A DNA stretch of 44,427 nt from Amycolatopsis pithecellobii (GCF_009707865.1 NZ_WMBA01000065.1:1-44427), one strand, 5' to 3'. Counted from the first letter of the stretch, positions 16,559-25,808 are shown. Translations and numbers: made by a program. The notes: a model not told the origin generated them from the letters alone.

Positions 16559-16622
16559 GCTTATCAATATTTATCGTCATCCCAGCTGAGATAGAATGCG
16601 CGTCCGATATATATCGATAAGC
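16559..16622. repeat. AT-rich imperfect inverted repeat
   Basis: GCTTATCAATATTTATCG (16559-16576) pairs with GCTTATCGATATATATCG read on the minus strand (16622-16605). 16 of 18 positions match, with a 28-nt spacer. The right arm contains the perfect palindrome CGATATATATCG. It stands out in very GC-rich DNA, just upstream of the AlbA_2 start, and could be an operator or promoter. Confidence 0.55.
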
Positions 16623-16627
16623 CGCCG

Positions 16628-17497
16628 CTAAGGCTGCTGCAGCAACCAGAACTCGATCCCCTGGTTGTCGACGCAGTCGGCGGACGGGCCGTATCGCTGC
16701 TGCTCGACCTCCCCGGCTTGACCGCCGAGTTCCCGGACACGCGAGAGCGCGGCCTCGAGGTCGTCGACGGCGTACATCAGCTTCCAGCCGACCTGCCGTC
16801 CCGGGCCGCCCCAGAGGCCGCCGAACAGGCCGTTTCCTTCGACGCCCCAGGCGGTTTCCGTGCTGCCCGGTGAGAAACGCCAGCCGAGCACACCGCCGTA
16901 GAAGGCTTTCGCCGCTTCGTCATCCGGCACTTGGAACGTGAAGTACGCGGCCTCGCCATGACGCGGGCCGGTGCCCGCCGCCGTGCGCGCCGGGGCCTGC
17001 GACACCAGCCACCGCTGGCCGAACGGGTCACGGATCGCGCCGCCGCGCCCGTAGCCACGGTCGGCCACCGGGCGCAGCAGTTCCGCACCACGGGCCAGCG
17101 CGCGCTCGACCACACCGTCCACATCGGACACTTCAATGCGGACGGACGCGCCGCCGGGCGAGGAGACGTGGCCGATGTCTTCGAATTCGTCGGCCAGCAT
17201 CAGCACGGCGTCACCGATGGCCAGTTCGGCATGCCCGATCCGGCCGTCTTCCATGACGATCGGATCGCCACGGCGGGTCGCGCCGAACACCTCGACATAG
17301 AACTCGATCGCCCGCCGCGCGTCCGGCACGGCGAGATACGGGGTCAGGGAGTGCAGTTCCGCGGCGGTTTCGGTCGTGGTCATCTCTCCTCCATCCAGAA
17401 TCGTGTGCTGCAACGTCATCCGTAGTTCGGCGGCGAACCGGGGATCGGGATCGACCGGGCGCACCGGCGCGCGGAGGGCTTCGAACGGATCAGTCAT
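16628..17497 (-). CDS. Two-domain VOC family protein
   Basis: A 289-aa protein. The ATG at 17497 overlaps the sigma-factor stop by 8 nt. Residues 1-38 (MTDPFEALRAPVRPVDPDP...) form a short leader seen on other proteins encoded next to ECF sigma factors. Two vicinal-oxygen-chelate domains follow. The first (about 45-160: LTPYLAVPDARRAIEFYVEVFG to DPFGQRWLV) is of the PhnB-like type. The second (about 175-289: YFTFQVPDDEAAKAFYGGVLGW to GIEFWLLQQP) is of the glyoxalase/bleomycin-resistance type. Substrate is unknown. Coupling to the sigma factor suggests a shared stress or antibiotic-binding function. Confidence 0.88.
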   Translation of the reverse strand: MTDPFEALRAPVRPVDPDPRFAAELRMTLQHTILDGGEMTTTETAAELHSLTPYLAVPDARRAIEFYVEVFGATRRGDPIVMEDGRIGHAELAIGDAVLMLADEFEDIGHVSSPGGASVRIEVSDVDGVVERALARGAELLRPVADRGYGRGGAIRDPFGQRWLVSQAPARTAAGTGPRHGEAAYFTFQVPDDEAAKAFYGGVLGWRFSPGSTETAWGVEGNGLFGGLWGGPGRQVGWKLMYAVDDLEAALSRVRELGGQAGEVEQQRYGPSADCVDNQGIEFWLLQQP

Positions 17498-18008
17498 CAC
17501 GGCCCTCCTTCGTCCGATAGGCGGCGCGGAACGCGGCACGCGCCCGCACCAGCAATGCCTCGGTGGCATGCACCGTCCGGCCCAGCAGCCGCGCGACCTC
17601 AGGCACCGCGAGCCCGTCGAGGTATCGCAACGTCAAGGCCGCTCGGTGATGCGCGCCCAATTCGGCGAGCACCTCACGCGCCAGCAACGCGTCCAGCTCG
17701 TCGTCCCACGGGTCCACGGTTTCCGTCTCGTGCACGAGCCGCAGCCCACGCTCCTCCCGCTCCCGCCTGCGCCAATGATCGACCAGCTTGTGCCGCGCGA
17801 CCCCGATGAGCCACGGCGTGCTCACCGGCGGTGCCCCCGCACCCCGGCACGCGCTCACCGCGCCGAGGAACGTCTCCGACGTCAGTTCCTCCGCGACGGC
17901 GCGGCTGCCGCACCGGGACAGCAGGTACCCGTACACCTGCGGCAGCGCCGCCTCATACAGTTCGAGCAGCGCCAATGCCGGGTCCGGTCGTACCCGCGGT
18001 TCGCTCAC
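17490..18008 (-). CDS. ECF-type RNA polymerase sigma factor
   Basis: A 172-aa sigma-70 family protein with GTG start after GATGGGGAT. Region 2 spans about 17-80 (LYEAALPQVYGYLLSRCGSRAVAEELTSETFLGAV, then TPWLIGVARHKLVDHWRR). Region 4 spans about 110-165 (RAALTLRYLDGLAVPEVARLLGRTVHATEALLVRAR). No zinc-binding anti-sigma gene is adjacent. The only coupled partner is the downstream VOC protein. It diverges from the histidine kinase at 18163. What it responds to is not visible. Confidence 0.92.
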   Translation of the reverse strand: MSEPRVRPDPALALLELYEAALPQVYGYLLSRCGSRAVAEELTSETFLGAVSACRGAGAPPVSTPWLIGVARHKLVDHWRRREREERGLRLVHETETVDPWDDELDALLAREVLAELGAHHRAALTLRYLDGLAVPEVARLLGRTVHATEALLVRARAAFRAAYRTKEGRDD

Positions 18009-18149
18009 ATCCCCATCGTCGTCCGGGGGCCCACTTCTCCGACGGGCCGCCGCGAGATTTCACGCGCGTGGGTCAAGCGACCGTGGGTCGGTACCGGTCG
18101 TAGCCACAAAAGCCGCTTTTCGACCGACGCGCCACGTCCCGTGGTGCCG

Positions 18150-18162
18150 TAGCTTCACTGAC
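18150..18162 (+). promoter_or_regulatory. Putative -10 box of a leaderless gene
   Basis: TAGCTT (18150-18155) lies 7 nt before the GTG at 18163, with no ribosome-binding site. This supports GTG 18163 as both the transcription and translation start of the histidine kinase gene. Confidence 0.42.
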
Positions 18163-19269
18163 GTGTGGCGAGGTAACCGGTTCGCAGGCGACGTCGTGCT
18201 GACGGTCGTGCCGATGGCGTTCGTGCTGGCGGTGACCACCGCCGCCGGGCATTTCCAGGCCGGTGCCCGGCATCTCGACGTGCCGGGGTACGGCTGGCTC
18301 GTCGTGGCCGCGCTCCCGCTGCTGCTCGCCCGCCGGTTTCCGCTGCCGGTTTTCCTCGTGACCTTCGGTGCGACGCTGGCTTACTACTGGTCGGACTATC
18401 CGAACGGCCCGGCACTGCTGTTGCCGACGATCGCGCTGCTCGTGCTGACCCGCCGACGAGGGCCGCTGGTCGCCGGCATCACCGCGACGGCGACCCTGCT
18501 CGTCGCGTTCGCCGGATACCTCATCGCCGGCGGTGCGATCACGTTCGACGCGCGAGCCGGTCTCCTCGTCGCCTGGCTCGCCGCCGTTCTCGGGATCGGG
18601 ACCGCGGTGCGGAACCGGTCCGCGGCCATCAGCGCCGCCCGCGAACGCGCGGCCGAGCACCAGTACCGGATGGCCGAACAGGAGCGGCTGCGGATCGCGC
18701 GCGAGGTGCACGACGTGGTCGCACACAGCCTGGCGATGATCAACGTGCAGGCCGGGGTCGCCGCACATGTCGCGGACCGGCGGCCCGAGCAGGCCGTCGA
18801 GGCGCTGCGGGCGATCAAGGAGGCGAGCGCGTCGGCGCTGGCGGATCTGCGGGCGACGGTCGCGGTGCTGCGTTCCGGCCAGGGCCTCGGCCCCGCACCG
18901 AGCCTGCGCCGGCTCGACGAGTTGCTCGACCACGCGCGGGCGGCCGGGCTGACCGTGCGGGTGCACGGCTCGCCGGGGGAGCTGCCCGCCCCGGTCGATG
19001 GTGCCGCCTACCGGATTTTGCAGGAATCGCTGACCAATGTCGTCCGGCACGCCGCTGATCCGTCCGAAGTGGACGTATCTTTTGGACGGTCGGACGGAAT
19101 GTTCTCGTTGCGGGTCAAGGACAATGGGCGCAACCCTGGTACACCGACGCCCGGCAACGGCCTGCGCGGGATGTCCGAGCGCGCCGCCGCGCTCGGGGGA
19201 AGCGTGCGGGCCGCGCCCGTCGACGGGGGTTTTGAGGTCCGGGCCGAACTGCCGGTGAAGGAGGCGTGA
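18163..19269 (+). CDS. Sensor histidine kinase (HisKA_3 type)
   Basis: A 368-aa membrane kinase starting at GTG 18163. Residues 8-145 hold about five hydrophobic helices with no extracellular domain, so it probably senses at the membrane. The HisKA_3 dimerisation helix has the phospho-acceptor His183 in REVHDVVAHSLAMIN. The ATPase domain shows YRILQESLTNVVRHA (N box) and GNGLRGMSERAAALGG (G box). It is paired with the downstream NarL-type regulator, whose start overlaps its stop, to form one two-component system. The stimulus is unknown. Confidence 0.92.
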   Translation: MWRGNRFAGDVVLTVVPMAFVLAVTTAAGHFQAGARHLDVPGYGWLVVAALPLLLARRFPLPVFLVTFGATLAYYWSDYPNGPALLLPTIALLVLTRRRGPLVAGITATATLLVAFAGYLIAGGAITFDARAGLLVAWLAAVLGIGTAVRNRSAAISAARERAAEHQYRMAEQERLRIAREVHDVVAHSLAMINVQAGVAAHVADRRPEQAVEALRAIKEASASALADLRATVAVLRSGQGLGPAPSLRRLDELLDHARAAGLTVRVHGSPGELPAPVDGAAYRILQESLTNVVRHAADPSEVDVSFGRSDGMFSLRVKDNGRNPGTPTPGNGLRGMSERAAALGGSVRAAPVDGGFEVRAELPVKEA

Positions 19270-19934
19270 TGACGATCCGGGTGGTGCTCGCCGACGATCA
19301 GGCGCTCGTGCGCGCGGGATTCCGGGTGCTGCTGGAAACCGAGGACGGTTTCGAGGTGTGCGGTGAGGCGGACGACGGCGGCGAAGCGGTCGAGCTGGCC
19401 AAGCGGCATCGGCCGGACGTCGTCGTAATGGACATCCGCATGCCCGTGGTCGACGGTCTGGAAGCCACTCGCCGGATCACCGCCGACGAGGAGCTGGCAT
19501 CGGTGAAGGTCCTGGTGCTGACCACATTCGACATCGACGAGTACGTCTACGACGCGCTGCGGGCCGGGGCCAGCGGGTTCCTGTTGAAGGACACCGAGCC
19601 GGTGGAGCTGCTGCGGGCGCTACGCGTCATCGCCGACGGTGAGTCCCTGCTCGCCCCGACCGTGACCCGGCGCCTCATTGCGGAATTCGTCGGCCGACCG
19701 GAGAACCGGCGCGTCGACACCCAAGCGGTCCAGCAGATCACCGGCCGCGAGCGCGAGGTGCTGGCACTCGTCGCGGGCGGGCTGTCCAACGACGAGATCG
19801 CCGCCCAGCTGGTCATCTCGACGGCCACCGCCCGCACCCACGTCAGCCGCATCATGACGAAGGTCGGTGCCCGCGACCGCGCCCAGCTCGTGGTGCTCGC
19901 CTACGAGTCCGGCCTGGTCGCTCCCGGCCGCTGA
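19269..19934 (+). CDS. NarL/FixJ-family response regulator
   Basis: A 221-aa regulator. The ATG at 19269 overlaps the kinase TGA by one base; a GTG at 19266 is an alternative. The receiver domain has acidic pocket ADD at 9-11 and phospho-acceptor Asp55 in VVVMDIRMP, then TTFD and GFLLKD for the switch residues. The C-terminal LuxR-type HTH is at about 150-212 (ITGREREVLALVAGGLSNDEIAAQL). It is the cognate output of the kinase just upstream. Only 4 bp separate it from the convergent next gene. Confidence 0.94.
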   Translation: MTIRVVLADDQALVRAGFRVLLETEDGFEVCGEADDGGEAVELAKRHRPDVVVMDIRMPVVDGLEATRRITADEELASVKVLVLTTFDIDEYVYDALRAGASGFLLKDTEPVELLRALRVIADGESLLAPTVTRRLIAEFVGRPENRRVDTQAVQQITGREREVLALVAGGLSNDEIAAQLVISTATARTHVSRIMTKVGARDRAQLVVLAYESGLVAPGR

Positions 19935-19938
19935 CCGG

Positions 19939-21114
19939 TCAGGGCGTGTGCTGCGTCGGCGGCGCGAAGTCGACCTGCTGGGCCAGCAACGAGGTGAACA
20001 GCGTCTGCGCCTCGGCGCGGTCGGGACCGAAGGTCTCCACGATGACCACCCGGCTGTAGAGCACGTAGACACCGCGGAACACGGCCTGCTGTGCCTTCGC
20101 CGAGGTGCTGAACACCGGTAGCCCCTGCATCGACAGGTCACGGTTGGCCTGCAGCCCACCCGACTTCTGCGTGTCGGCGTACGTGTTGGCGACCGTCGTC
20201 GCGTCCGACGGGGTGGGCAGTGTCAGCGAGAAGATGCCGACGGTCGAGGAGCCGGTCGTGGACGCGTTCAACCGCCCGCTGATCATGTTGCCCTGTTGCA
20301 GCGCGGCGATCACAGGGTCGGGCAGCAGCTTGTTCGTCGCCAGCGAGCCGAGGGTGAAGTCACCGCCGCCGTTGCGAGGCGAGCCGGGGGCGGCGACAAG
20401 CGCTGTCGCGTCACTGCTCGGCTCCGGTTTGGCGGGCGGCGGCATCGGCAGCGGTTTCGTGGTCACCGGAGCGGGCGGCTGCTGACCGGGCCCCGCCTGG
20501 ACTTCCGCGCCGTTGTCACGACCGAACAGCAGCCACACCGCGACCCCGAGGCCGACGACCACGATCCCGCCGAGGACCGAGAAGAGGATCTTTTTGCTGT
20601 TGCTGGGGGACTTCTCCCCGTCGGCGCGCTCCGGGCCCTGCGACACCCAGTCGGCGCCGGCCGGCGGCGCGATCGGCGGAAGGTCTGAACCACCCCATGG
20701 TGGGCTGGAGTCCGCCTCGGGCGCATTCCACGCCGGCGGCTGGGCGAACCCGGCAGGCGGGGACTGCATGCCCTGCTGCGGGTAGCCGGCAGGGCGCTGG
20801 CCCTGCCACGGCGCAACGGCCTGGGTGCGTTCCGCGGAACTGTCCAGCGGCGACACGATCTGCGTCGATTCGGCGTTCGGTTGCGGCTGGCTCGGCTGGC
20901 TCGACGGCGCGGACTGCTGCGGGGTTCCGGACGGCGGTGACAGCGGCTCGATGATCTGGGTCGAGTCGCCCTCACCCGGGGCGGCGTTCTCCGTGGGAGC
21001 GGCGGTGACGGCGGCGGACAGGATCTGGTCACGGCGCACGCGATAGTCGTCAGCCGACAGCGAGCCGTTCGCCAGATCTTCGTCGAGCTTGCGGAGCTGT
21101 TCCTGCCAGGTCAC
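19939..21114 (-). CDS. SHOCT-like single-pass membrane protein (paralog A)
   Basis: A 391-aa protein. Residues 1-32 (MTWQEQLRKLDEDLANGSLS, then a basic helix ending QIL) resemble a SHOCT-type short domain, here at the N-terminus. A long Pro/Gln/Ser-rich stretch follows. A single membrane helix lies near residues 177-200 (ILFSVLGGIVVVGLGVAVWL). Then comes a Pro-rich linker and an exported domain of about 150 residues with no family I recognise. The topology is N-in/C-out. A paralog at 28125-29108 has the same start and layout, and the two bracket the glycan gene block. Function unknown. Confidence 0.85.
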   Translation of the reverse strand: MTWQEQLRKLDEDLANGSLSADDYRVRRDQILSAAVTAAPTENAAPGEGDSTQIIEPLSPPSGTPQQSAPSSQPSQPQPNAESTQIVSPLDSSAERTQAVAPWQGQRPAGYPQQGMQSPPAGFAQPPAWNAPEADSSPPWGGSDLPPIAPPAGADWVSQGPERADGEKSPSNSKKILFSVLGGIVVVGLGVAVWLLFGRDNGAEVQAGPGQQPPAPVTTKPLPMPPPAKPEPSSDATALVAAPGSPRNGGGDFTLGSLATNKLLPDPVIAALQQGNMISGRLNASTTGSSTVGIFSLTLPTPSDATTVANTYADTQKSGGLQANRDLSMQGLPVFSTSAKAQQAVFRGVYVLYSRVVIVETFGPDRAEAQTLFTSLLAQQVDFAPPTQHTP

Positions 21115-21226
21115 CCCGGCACCCCCTTCGGGATCGATGATGCTTTTTGCGAGGCCGCCGTCAAACCGGAACGTCGCCGCAGTCGGCTAGGCAATATTGT
21201 GCACCCCGCCACTCGCGCGGTTACTC

Positions 21227-22540
21227 CTACCTGGGGTGACTGGCCAGCACCGCCGCTATCTGGTCAATCACGGAATCCCGCAGCAGCGGGCTCGCCCCAC
21301 CAGCGGCATTTCGCTCCGCGAGCTCCACGACCACGACATCTCGATCAGCCAACAGTTTCGTCGCGTTGGCGGTCGTGTCCTGGGCCATCGTCTCGGCGTG
21401 CACGATCGTCACGTTCTGGAAGGCGGCGGCCAGGAACGGGCTCGCGAACTGGGTGAACGAGTCGGCGAGGACGGCCGTGTTCGCGCCGATCACGCCGGTC
21501 GACGGGGTCGCCGTGTCCTGCTTCAACTCCAGCGGTGCGCGGAAATCGCTGGCGACATAGTGTTCCCGGTCCGTCACACCGTCCGGTTTGAGCGTGTACG
21601 TCATCAGCCTGCGGTCGGCGGACTTGCCGATCAGCATCGGCAGATCGGCGGGCCACGGGTTGATTGTCCGTGGTCCCACCAGCCAGGACGCGGTGATCCC
21701 CGGCTGGATGGCCTCGGCCAGCGCGTACGTCATCGTCAGGCCACCTTCATAGGTCCAGTGGCTGTCGTTCGCGTCGTACAGCGGATGTCCGACGCGGGTG
21801 GCGGTGGCGGTGAGGCTGGGCCGCAGATCGACGTCGCCAAGCCGGGAGGTGGCGTTGCGCCAGAACGTGGCGGAGGCCGCACGGGCGCAGTCCTTGCCCG
21901 CATAAGTACTGGGCAGATGCTCGGGTGCGGCCGTCGACTTGTCCGGGGCGATGACGAGTTCGAAGCGGCGACCGGAGTTCTCCACCGCCGCACGCAACCG
22001 TTGGAAGGCACGGACGACGCCGTCGGGGCTGAGCGTGGGCACGCACTTGTTGCTCATGTCGACCCCGAGGTACAACCAGTCGTCCGAGCCGTAGATCAGC
22101 GGCGGGTAGCCACCGGGCGGATCGTTGTCCTTCGGTCGCGTGGTCGTCGGCAGACCCAGCCCGATCGGCCCGCTCGACTCCGTCTGCCCGGACTGCGGCG
22201 GATCGCCGAAAACCCCCGTGCTGATGTCGCGCGCCGCGTCCACGCCTTGCTCGCGCAGCGGGAGATGATCGGTGGCCCAATCGGAAAGACCGGTGAAGAA
22301 CGCCCAGCCTTCGCCGGGCGGAAACCCATGCAGGGCACGGTTTTCGAACGCGGCCGGGCGGACACCGGCGACGAACGCCAATGCCGGGGTGAGGAAGAAG
22401 ACCACCGCACAGACCAGTGCGGTGCGTTGACGGCGGCTGTGCCGTGGCCGGTACAGGCTGTGTTCTCTCGGCAACCACGACTCCGGCGTGGCCGGCAGGC
22501 CACCTGGTCTGTGCGGCCGCAGCCTGGGCTCCCCCGTCAT
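21227..22540 (-). CDS. AlgX/AlgJ-like SGNH O-acyltransferase, membrane-anchored
   Basis: A 437-aa protein. One membrane helix lies near residues 40-60 (TALVCAVVFFLTPALAFVAGV), with the rest outside. The external part starts with the AlgJ/AlgX-type pattern ENRALHGFPP and has YGSDDWLYLG at about 148-157. The catalytic-type D-x-H pair is in DANDSHWTYEGG (about residues 254-265), with a Ser in the ADSFTQF block near 385. In alginate and other polymers this family transfers acetyl groups handed over by a multi-pass acyltransferase. Two such partners lie 3-5 kb away on the other strand. Confidence 0.85.
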   Translation of the reverse strand: MTGEPRLRPHRPGGLPATPESWLPREHSLYRPRHSRRQRTALVCAVVFFLTPALAFVAGVRPAAFENRALHGFPPGEGWAFFTGLSDWATDHLPLREQGVDAARDISTGVFGDPPQSGQTESSGPIGLGLPTTTRPKDNDPPGGYPPLIYGSDDWLYLGVDMSNKCVPTLSPDGVVRAFQRLRAAVENSGRRFELVIAPDKSTAAPEHLPSTYAGKDCARAASATFWRNATSRLGDVDLRPSLTATATRVGHPLYDANDSHWTYEGGLTMTYALAEAIQPGITASWLVGPRTINPWPADLPMLIGKSADRRLMTYTLKPDGVTDREHYVASDFRAPLELKQDTATPSTGVIGANTAVLADSFTQFASPFLAAAFQNVTIVHAETMAQDTTANATKLLADRDVVVVELAERNAAGGASPLLRDSVIDQIAAVLASHPR

Positions 22541-22586
22541 GATTCGTAGGCTACCGATGCCCGGCGTCCGGCCGGGGCCACACCAG

Positions 22587-22599
22587 TAACCTGCACTGC
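22587..22599 (+). promoter_or_regulatory. Putative -10 box of a leaderless gene
   Basis: TAACCT (22587-22592) lies 7 nt before the ATG at 22600, and no ribosome-binding site is visible. Confidence 0.4.
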
Positions 22600-25500
22600 A
22601 TGGACGCGGGAACCCCGGGCGAGCGCCTCATCGAGTGGACCGGCGAGCGGTGCGTGCCGTGGACCGACGACCACCAGGTGATCTACGAGCACTACCACCG
22701 CTACGCCTTCGCGCTGCGTTACGTCGGCGGCAAGCGCGTGCTCGATCTGGCCAGCGGGGAGGGCTACGGCGCCGCGCTGATGGCGCAGGCCGCGAGCTCG
22801 GTCGTCGGGCTGGAACTCGACCCGGTCACCGTCGAGCATGCGAACCGGCGCTACGGGTCGGAATCGCTGACCTTCCACCAGGGGTCGATCGAAGACCCCG
22901 AAGCGCTGCCCGATGAAGCACCGTTCGACGTGATCACGTGTTTCGAGGCGATCGAGCATGTCGAACGGCAGGATCTCGTGCTCGGGCTGGTCGGGAGGTT
23001 GCTCGCGCCCAACGGGGTTTTCCTGTGCAGCACCCCGGATATCGAGGTCTACACCCACGATCACGGCAACGAAAACCCGTTCCACGTAAGGGAACTGGAC
23101 GAGCAGGGGTTCCGGGCGCTGCTCGGCGAAAGGTTCGGCCATGTCGTGCTGCTGCGGCAAAACGTCGCGGTCGGTTCGCTGATCCACGGTGACGGGCCGG
23201 GCAGCGAGCTGCACACCTTGCGGCAGAACCCCCCGGACGACTGGGAAATCCGGCCCGGCGCGCCGCACACCTATTTTCTCGCGGTCGCCTCGCGGGAGCC
23301 GGTCGACGTGATCGGCTCGTCGGTCATGACCGACGAGAAGCTGATCCTGATCGCGCGGGCGCTCTCGGACACCGCGGCGGCCAGGGGCGAAGCCGATCGT
23401 CTCGGCGAGGTCGCCCGCCGGCTCGAAGCCGAACTCGGCTCGGCCTCCGGTCGGGCGGACGGGCTGGCCGCCGAACTGGACACCACCGCGCGCGAGCGGG
23501 ACGAGGCGCTGGCCCAGGTTCAGCAGGGGCGCGTGGCATATTCGTCGCTCGCCGCGGAGCTCGACCGGGAGCAGCGCAAAGCCGCGCACGAGCACGCGCG
23601 GCTGTCCTGGCTCGACGAGAACAACGCCAAGCTGCGCCAGACCACGCACGACCTGGCGACCGAGAACGCCCGGCTCCGCGAAGAGGTGTCGGCCCTCGGA
23701 CAGCGGCTGATCAACCGGTACCGGGCGTCCATCGAGCGGTATGCACCACGGGGCACGCGGCGCCGTGACGCCTACGAGCGGGCGCTCGGCCGCCCGGCCG
23801 GCGTGCTTCCCGGCGCGGTGCCCGAGCCAGGCCCGGTCGGCGTCACCACGAGCGAGGAACCCATCGTCAGTGTGATCATCCCGGTGTACGGGCACTGGGA
23901 CTACACGCGCCGGTGCCTGGAATCGATCGAGCTGACCCGGCCGCGCACGCCGTTCGAGGTGATCGTGGTGGATGACTCGTCGGTCGACGACTCCGCGGAC
24001 CGGGTCGCGGCCTGCCCCGGCGTCCGCCTCGTCCGGACCCCGCGCAATCTCGGTTTCATCGGTGCCTGCAACCTCGGTGCGGAACACGCCCGCGGCGAGC
24101 TCGTCCTGTTCCTCAACAACGACACCGAAGTCCAGCCGGGCTGGCTGGACAAGCTCGTGGAGGTCGTCGAGGACCGCTTGGACATTGGACTCGTCGGCTC
24201 CAAGTTGGTGTATCCGGACGGCAGCCTGCAGGAGAGCGGCGGCATCATCTGGGCCGACGGCACCGGCTGGAACTACGGGCGCAATCAGCCCGCGGACATG
24301 CCGTGGTTCCAGACCATGCGGGACGTGGACTACTGCTCCGGCGCCGCGGTCCTCGTCCGGCGCGAACTGTTCGAGCGCATCGGCGGGTTCGACACGCGCT
24401 TCGCCCCGGCCTACTACGAGGACACCGATCTCGCGTTCGCGGTGCGGGACGCCGGGTACCGGACGGTGGTCCAGCCCGCGTCGGTCGTCGTGCACCACGA
24501 GGGCGTGTCCAACGGCACCGATCTCGCGTCCGGCGTCAAGCGGCACCAGGAACTCAACCGCCAGATCTTCGTCGACAAGTGGGCCGCGCAGCTGGCCGGG
24601 CACCTGCCCGAAGCCTCACCGGCCAACGTCTGGCTGGGCAGGCAGCGCACCGCGGCCGGACACGCCGGCGGGATCGTGCTCGTCGCGGACTACCAGGTGC
24701 CGCGGCCGGACGAGGATTCCGGCTCGGTGCGGATGAGCCGGCTGCTGCGCCAGCTCGCCGAACTGGGCGAGCGGGTGGTGTTCTTCCCGATGAACCACGC
24801 GCTGCCCGAGCGCTACACGGTCCCATTGCACGAGCAGGGGATCACGGTGGTCGTGGGGGAGGAGAACCAGCGCGCGTTCCTCCGTGAGGCCGGGCCGGTG
24901 CTGAGCCTCGCCCTGCTGTCCCGGCCGCAGGTCGCCTGGCAGCTGCTGGAACAGATCCGCGACGTGGCGCCCAGCTGCCGGGTCGCCTATGACACCGTTG
25001 ACCTGCACTTCCTGCGGCTCGAGCGGCAGGCCGAACTGGCCGAGCGGAACGGTGACGCCGGCGCCGAGTCGTTGCGTCAGCGCTCGAAAGCGTTGCGGGA
25101 GATGGAACTCGGCCTTGTCCGCAGCACGGACGTCACGCTCACAGTGTCCGAAGTGGAGCGAGAGTTGCTCGGGCGGCTCGAGCCGTCGGCGCAGGTCGCG
25201 GTGCTGTCGAACGTGCACCTCGTGGACGAGACCGTGGCCGATCCCGACGGGCGCGCCGATGTGCTCTTCGTGGGCAGCTTCGACCACGTCCCCAACCGCG
25301 ACGCGGTGCGGTGGCTCGCGACGGAGATCATCCCGTTGGTGCGCAAGGCCCGCCCGGACGCCGTCGTGCATGTCGTCGGCAGCAACCCGCCGCCCGAGAT
25401 CACCGCGCTGGACGGCGAAGGCGTCGTCGTGCACGGCTGGGTGCCGGACATCGATCCGTTGTACCGCAAGGCCCGCGTCGTCGCCGCCCCGCTGCGCTTC

Positions 25501-25767
25501 GGGGCCGGGGTGAAGGGCAAGGTCGGCGAGGCGCTGGCCTGCGGTGTTCCGGTCGTCGCGACCACCGTGGCGGCCGAGGGGATGCACCTCGAGCACGGTG
25601 ACGAGGTGCTGATCGGCGACACCGCGCGCGACTTCGCCGAGCATCTCGGCACGCTGCTCGACGACGACAAGATCTGGCAGCGGCTGTCCGACCGGGGCAA
25701 GGCAGCCGTGCGACGGCAGTTCGGTCCGGACGTGCTGCGGCGGGCGCTGGAATCCTTGTTGCGGTGA
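22600..25767 (+). CDS. Trifunctional methyltransferase / GT2 / GT4 glycosyltransferase fusion
   Basis: A 1055-aa cytosolic protein with no signal or membrane helix. Residues 25-200 form a class I SAM methyltransferase (VLDLASGEGYG, 47-57). Residues 235-400 are a long coiled coil rich in Glu, Arg and Leu. Residues 420-650 form a GT2 glycosyltransferase: VSVIIPVYGHWDYTRRCLES, VVDDSS, LFLNNDTEV, YYEDTDLAF at about 604. Residues 685-1055 form a GT4-type transferase with FVGSFDHVPNRDA at about 887 and GWVPDIDPLYRKARVVAAPL, then GAGVKGKVGEALACGVPVV. It most likely builds and methylates a surface glycan. Acceptor and sugars are unknown. Confidence 0.93.
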   Translation: MDAGTPGERLIEWTGERCVPWTDDHQVIYEHYHRYAFALRYVGGKRVLDLASGEGYGAALMAQAASSVVGLELDPVTVEHANRRYGSESLTFHQGSIEDPEALPDEAPFDVITCFEAIEHVERQDLVLGLVGRLLAPNGVFLCSTPDIEVYTHDHGNENPFHVRELDEQGFRALLGERFGHVVLLRQNVAVGSLIHGDGPGSELHTLRQNPPDDWEIRPGAPHTYFLAVASREPVDVIGSSVMTDEKLILIARALSDTAAARGEADRLGEVARRLEAELGSASGRADGLAAELDTTARERDEALAQVQQGRVAYSSLAAELDREQRKAAHEHARLSWLDENNAKLRQTTHDLATENARLREEVSALGQRLINRYRASIERYAPRGTRRRDAYERALGRPAGVLPGAVPEPGPVGVTTSEEPIVSVIIPVYGHWDYTRRCLESIELTRPRTPFEVIVVDDSSVDDSADRVAACPGVRLVRTPRNLGFIGACNLGAEHARGELVLFLNNDTEVQPGWLDKLVEVVEDRLDIGLVGSKLVYPDGSLQESGGIIWADGTGWNYGRNQPADMPWFQTMRDVDYCSGAAVLVRRELFERIGGFDTRFAPAYYEDTDLAFAVRDAGYRTVVQPASVVVHHEGVSNGTDLASGVKRHQELNRQIFVDKWAAQLAGHLPEASPANVWLGRQRTAAGHAGGIVLVADYQVPRPDEDSGSVRMSRLLRQLAELGERVVFFPMNHALPERYTVPLHEQGITVVVGEENQRAFLREAGPVLSLALLSRPQVAWQLLEQIRDVAPSCRVAYDTVDLHFLRLERQAELAERNGDAGAESLRQRSKALREMELGLVRSTDVTLTVSEVERELLGRLEPSAQVAVLSNVHLVDETVADPDGRADVLFVGSFDHVPNRDAVRWLATEIIPLVRKARPDAVVHVVGSNPPPEITALDGEGVVVHGWVPDIDPLYRKARVVAAPLRFGAGVKGKVGEALACGVPVVATTVAAEGMHLEHGDEVLIGDTARDFAEHLGTLLDDDKIWQRLSDRGKAAVRRQFGPDVLRRALESLLR

Positions 25768-25808
25768 GTTTCCCACCGGTTTCGCCATGGTCACGTGATC
25801 GCATGAGC

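Noticed and set aside
22537..24603. 688-aa open frame on the minus strand
   Set aside because: It lies antisense to the glycosyltransferase fusion, is rich in Arg/Ala/Val/His shadow sequence and has no recognisable domain.
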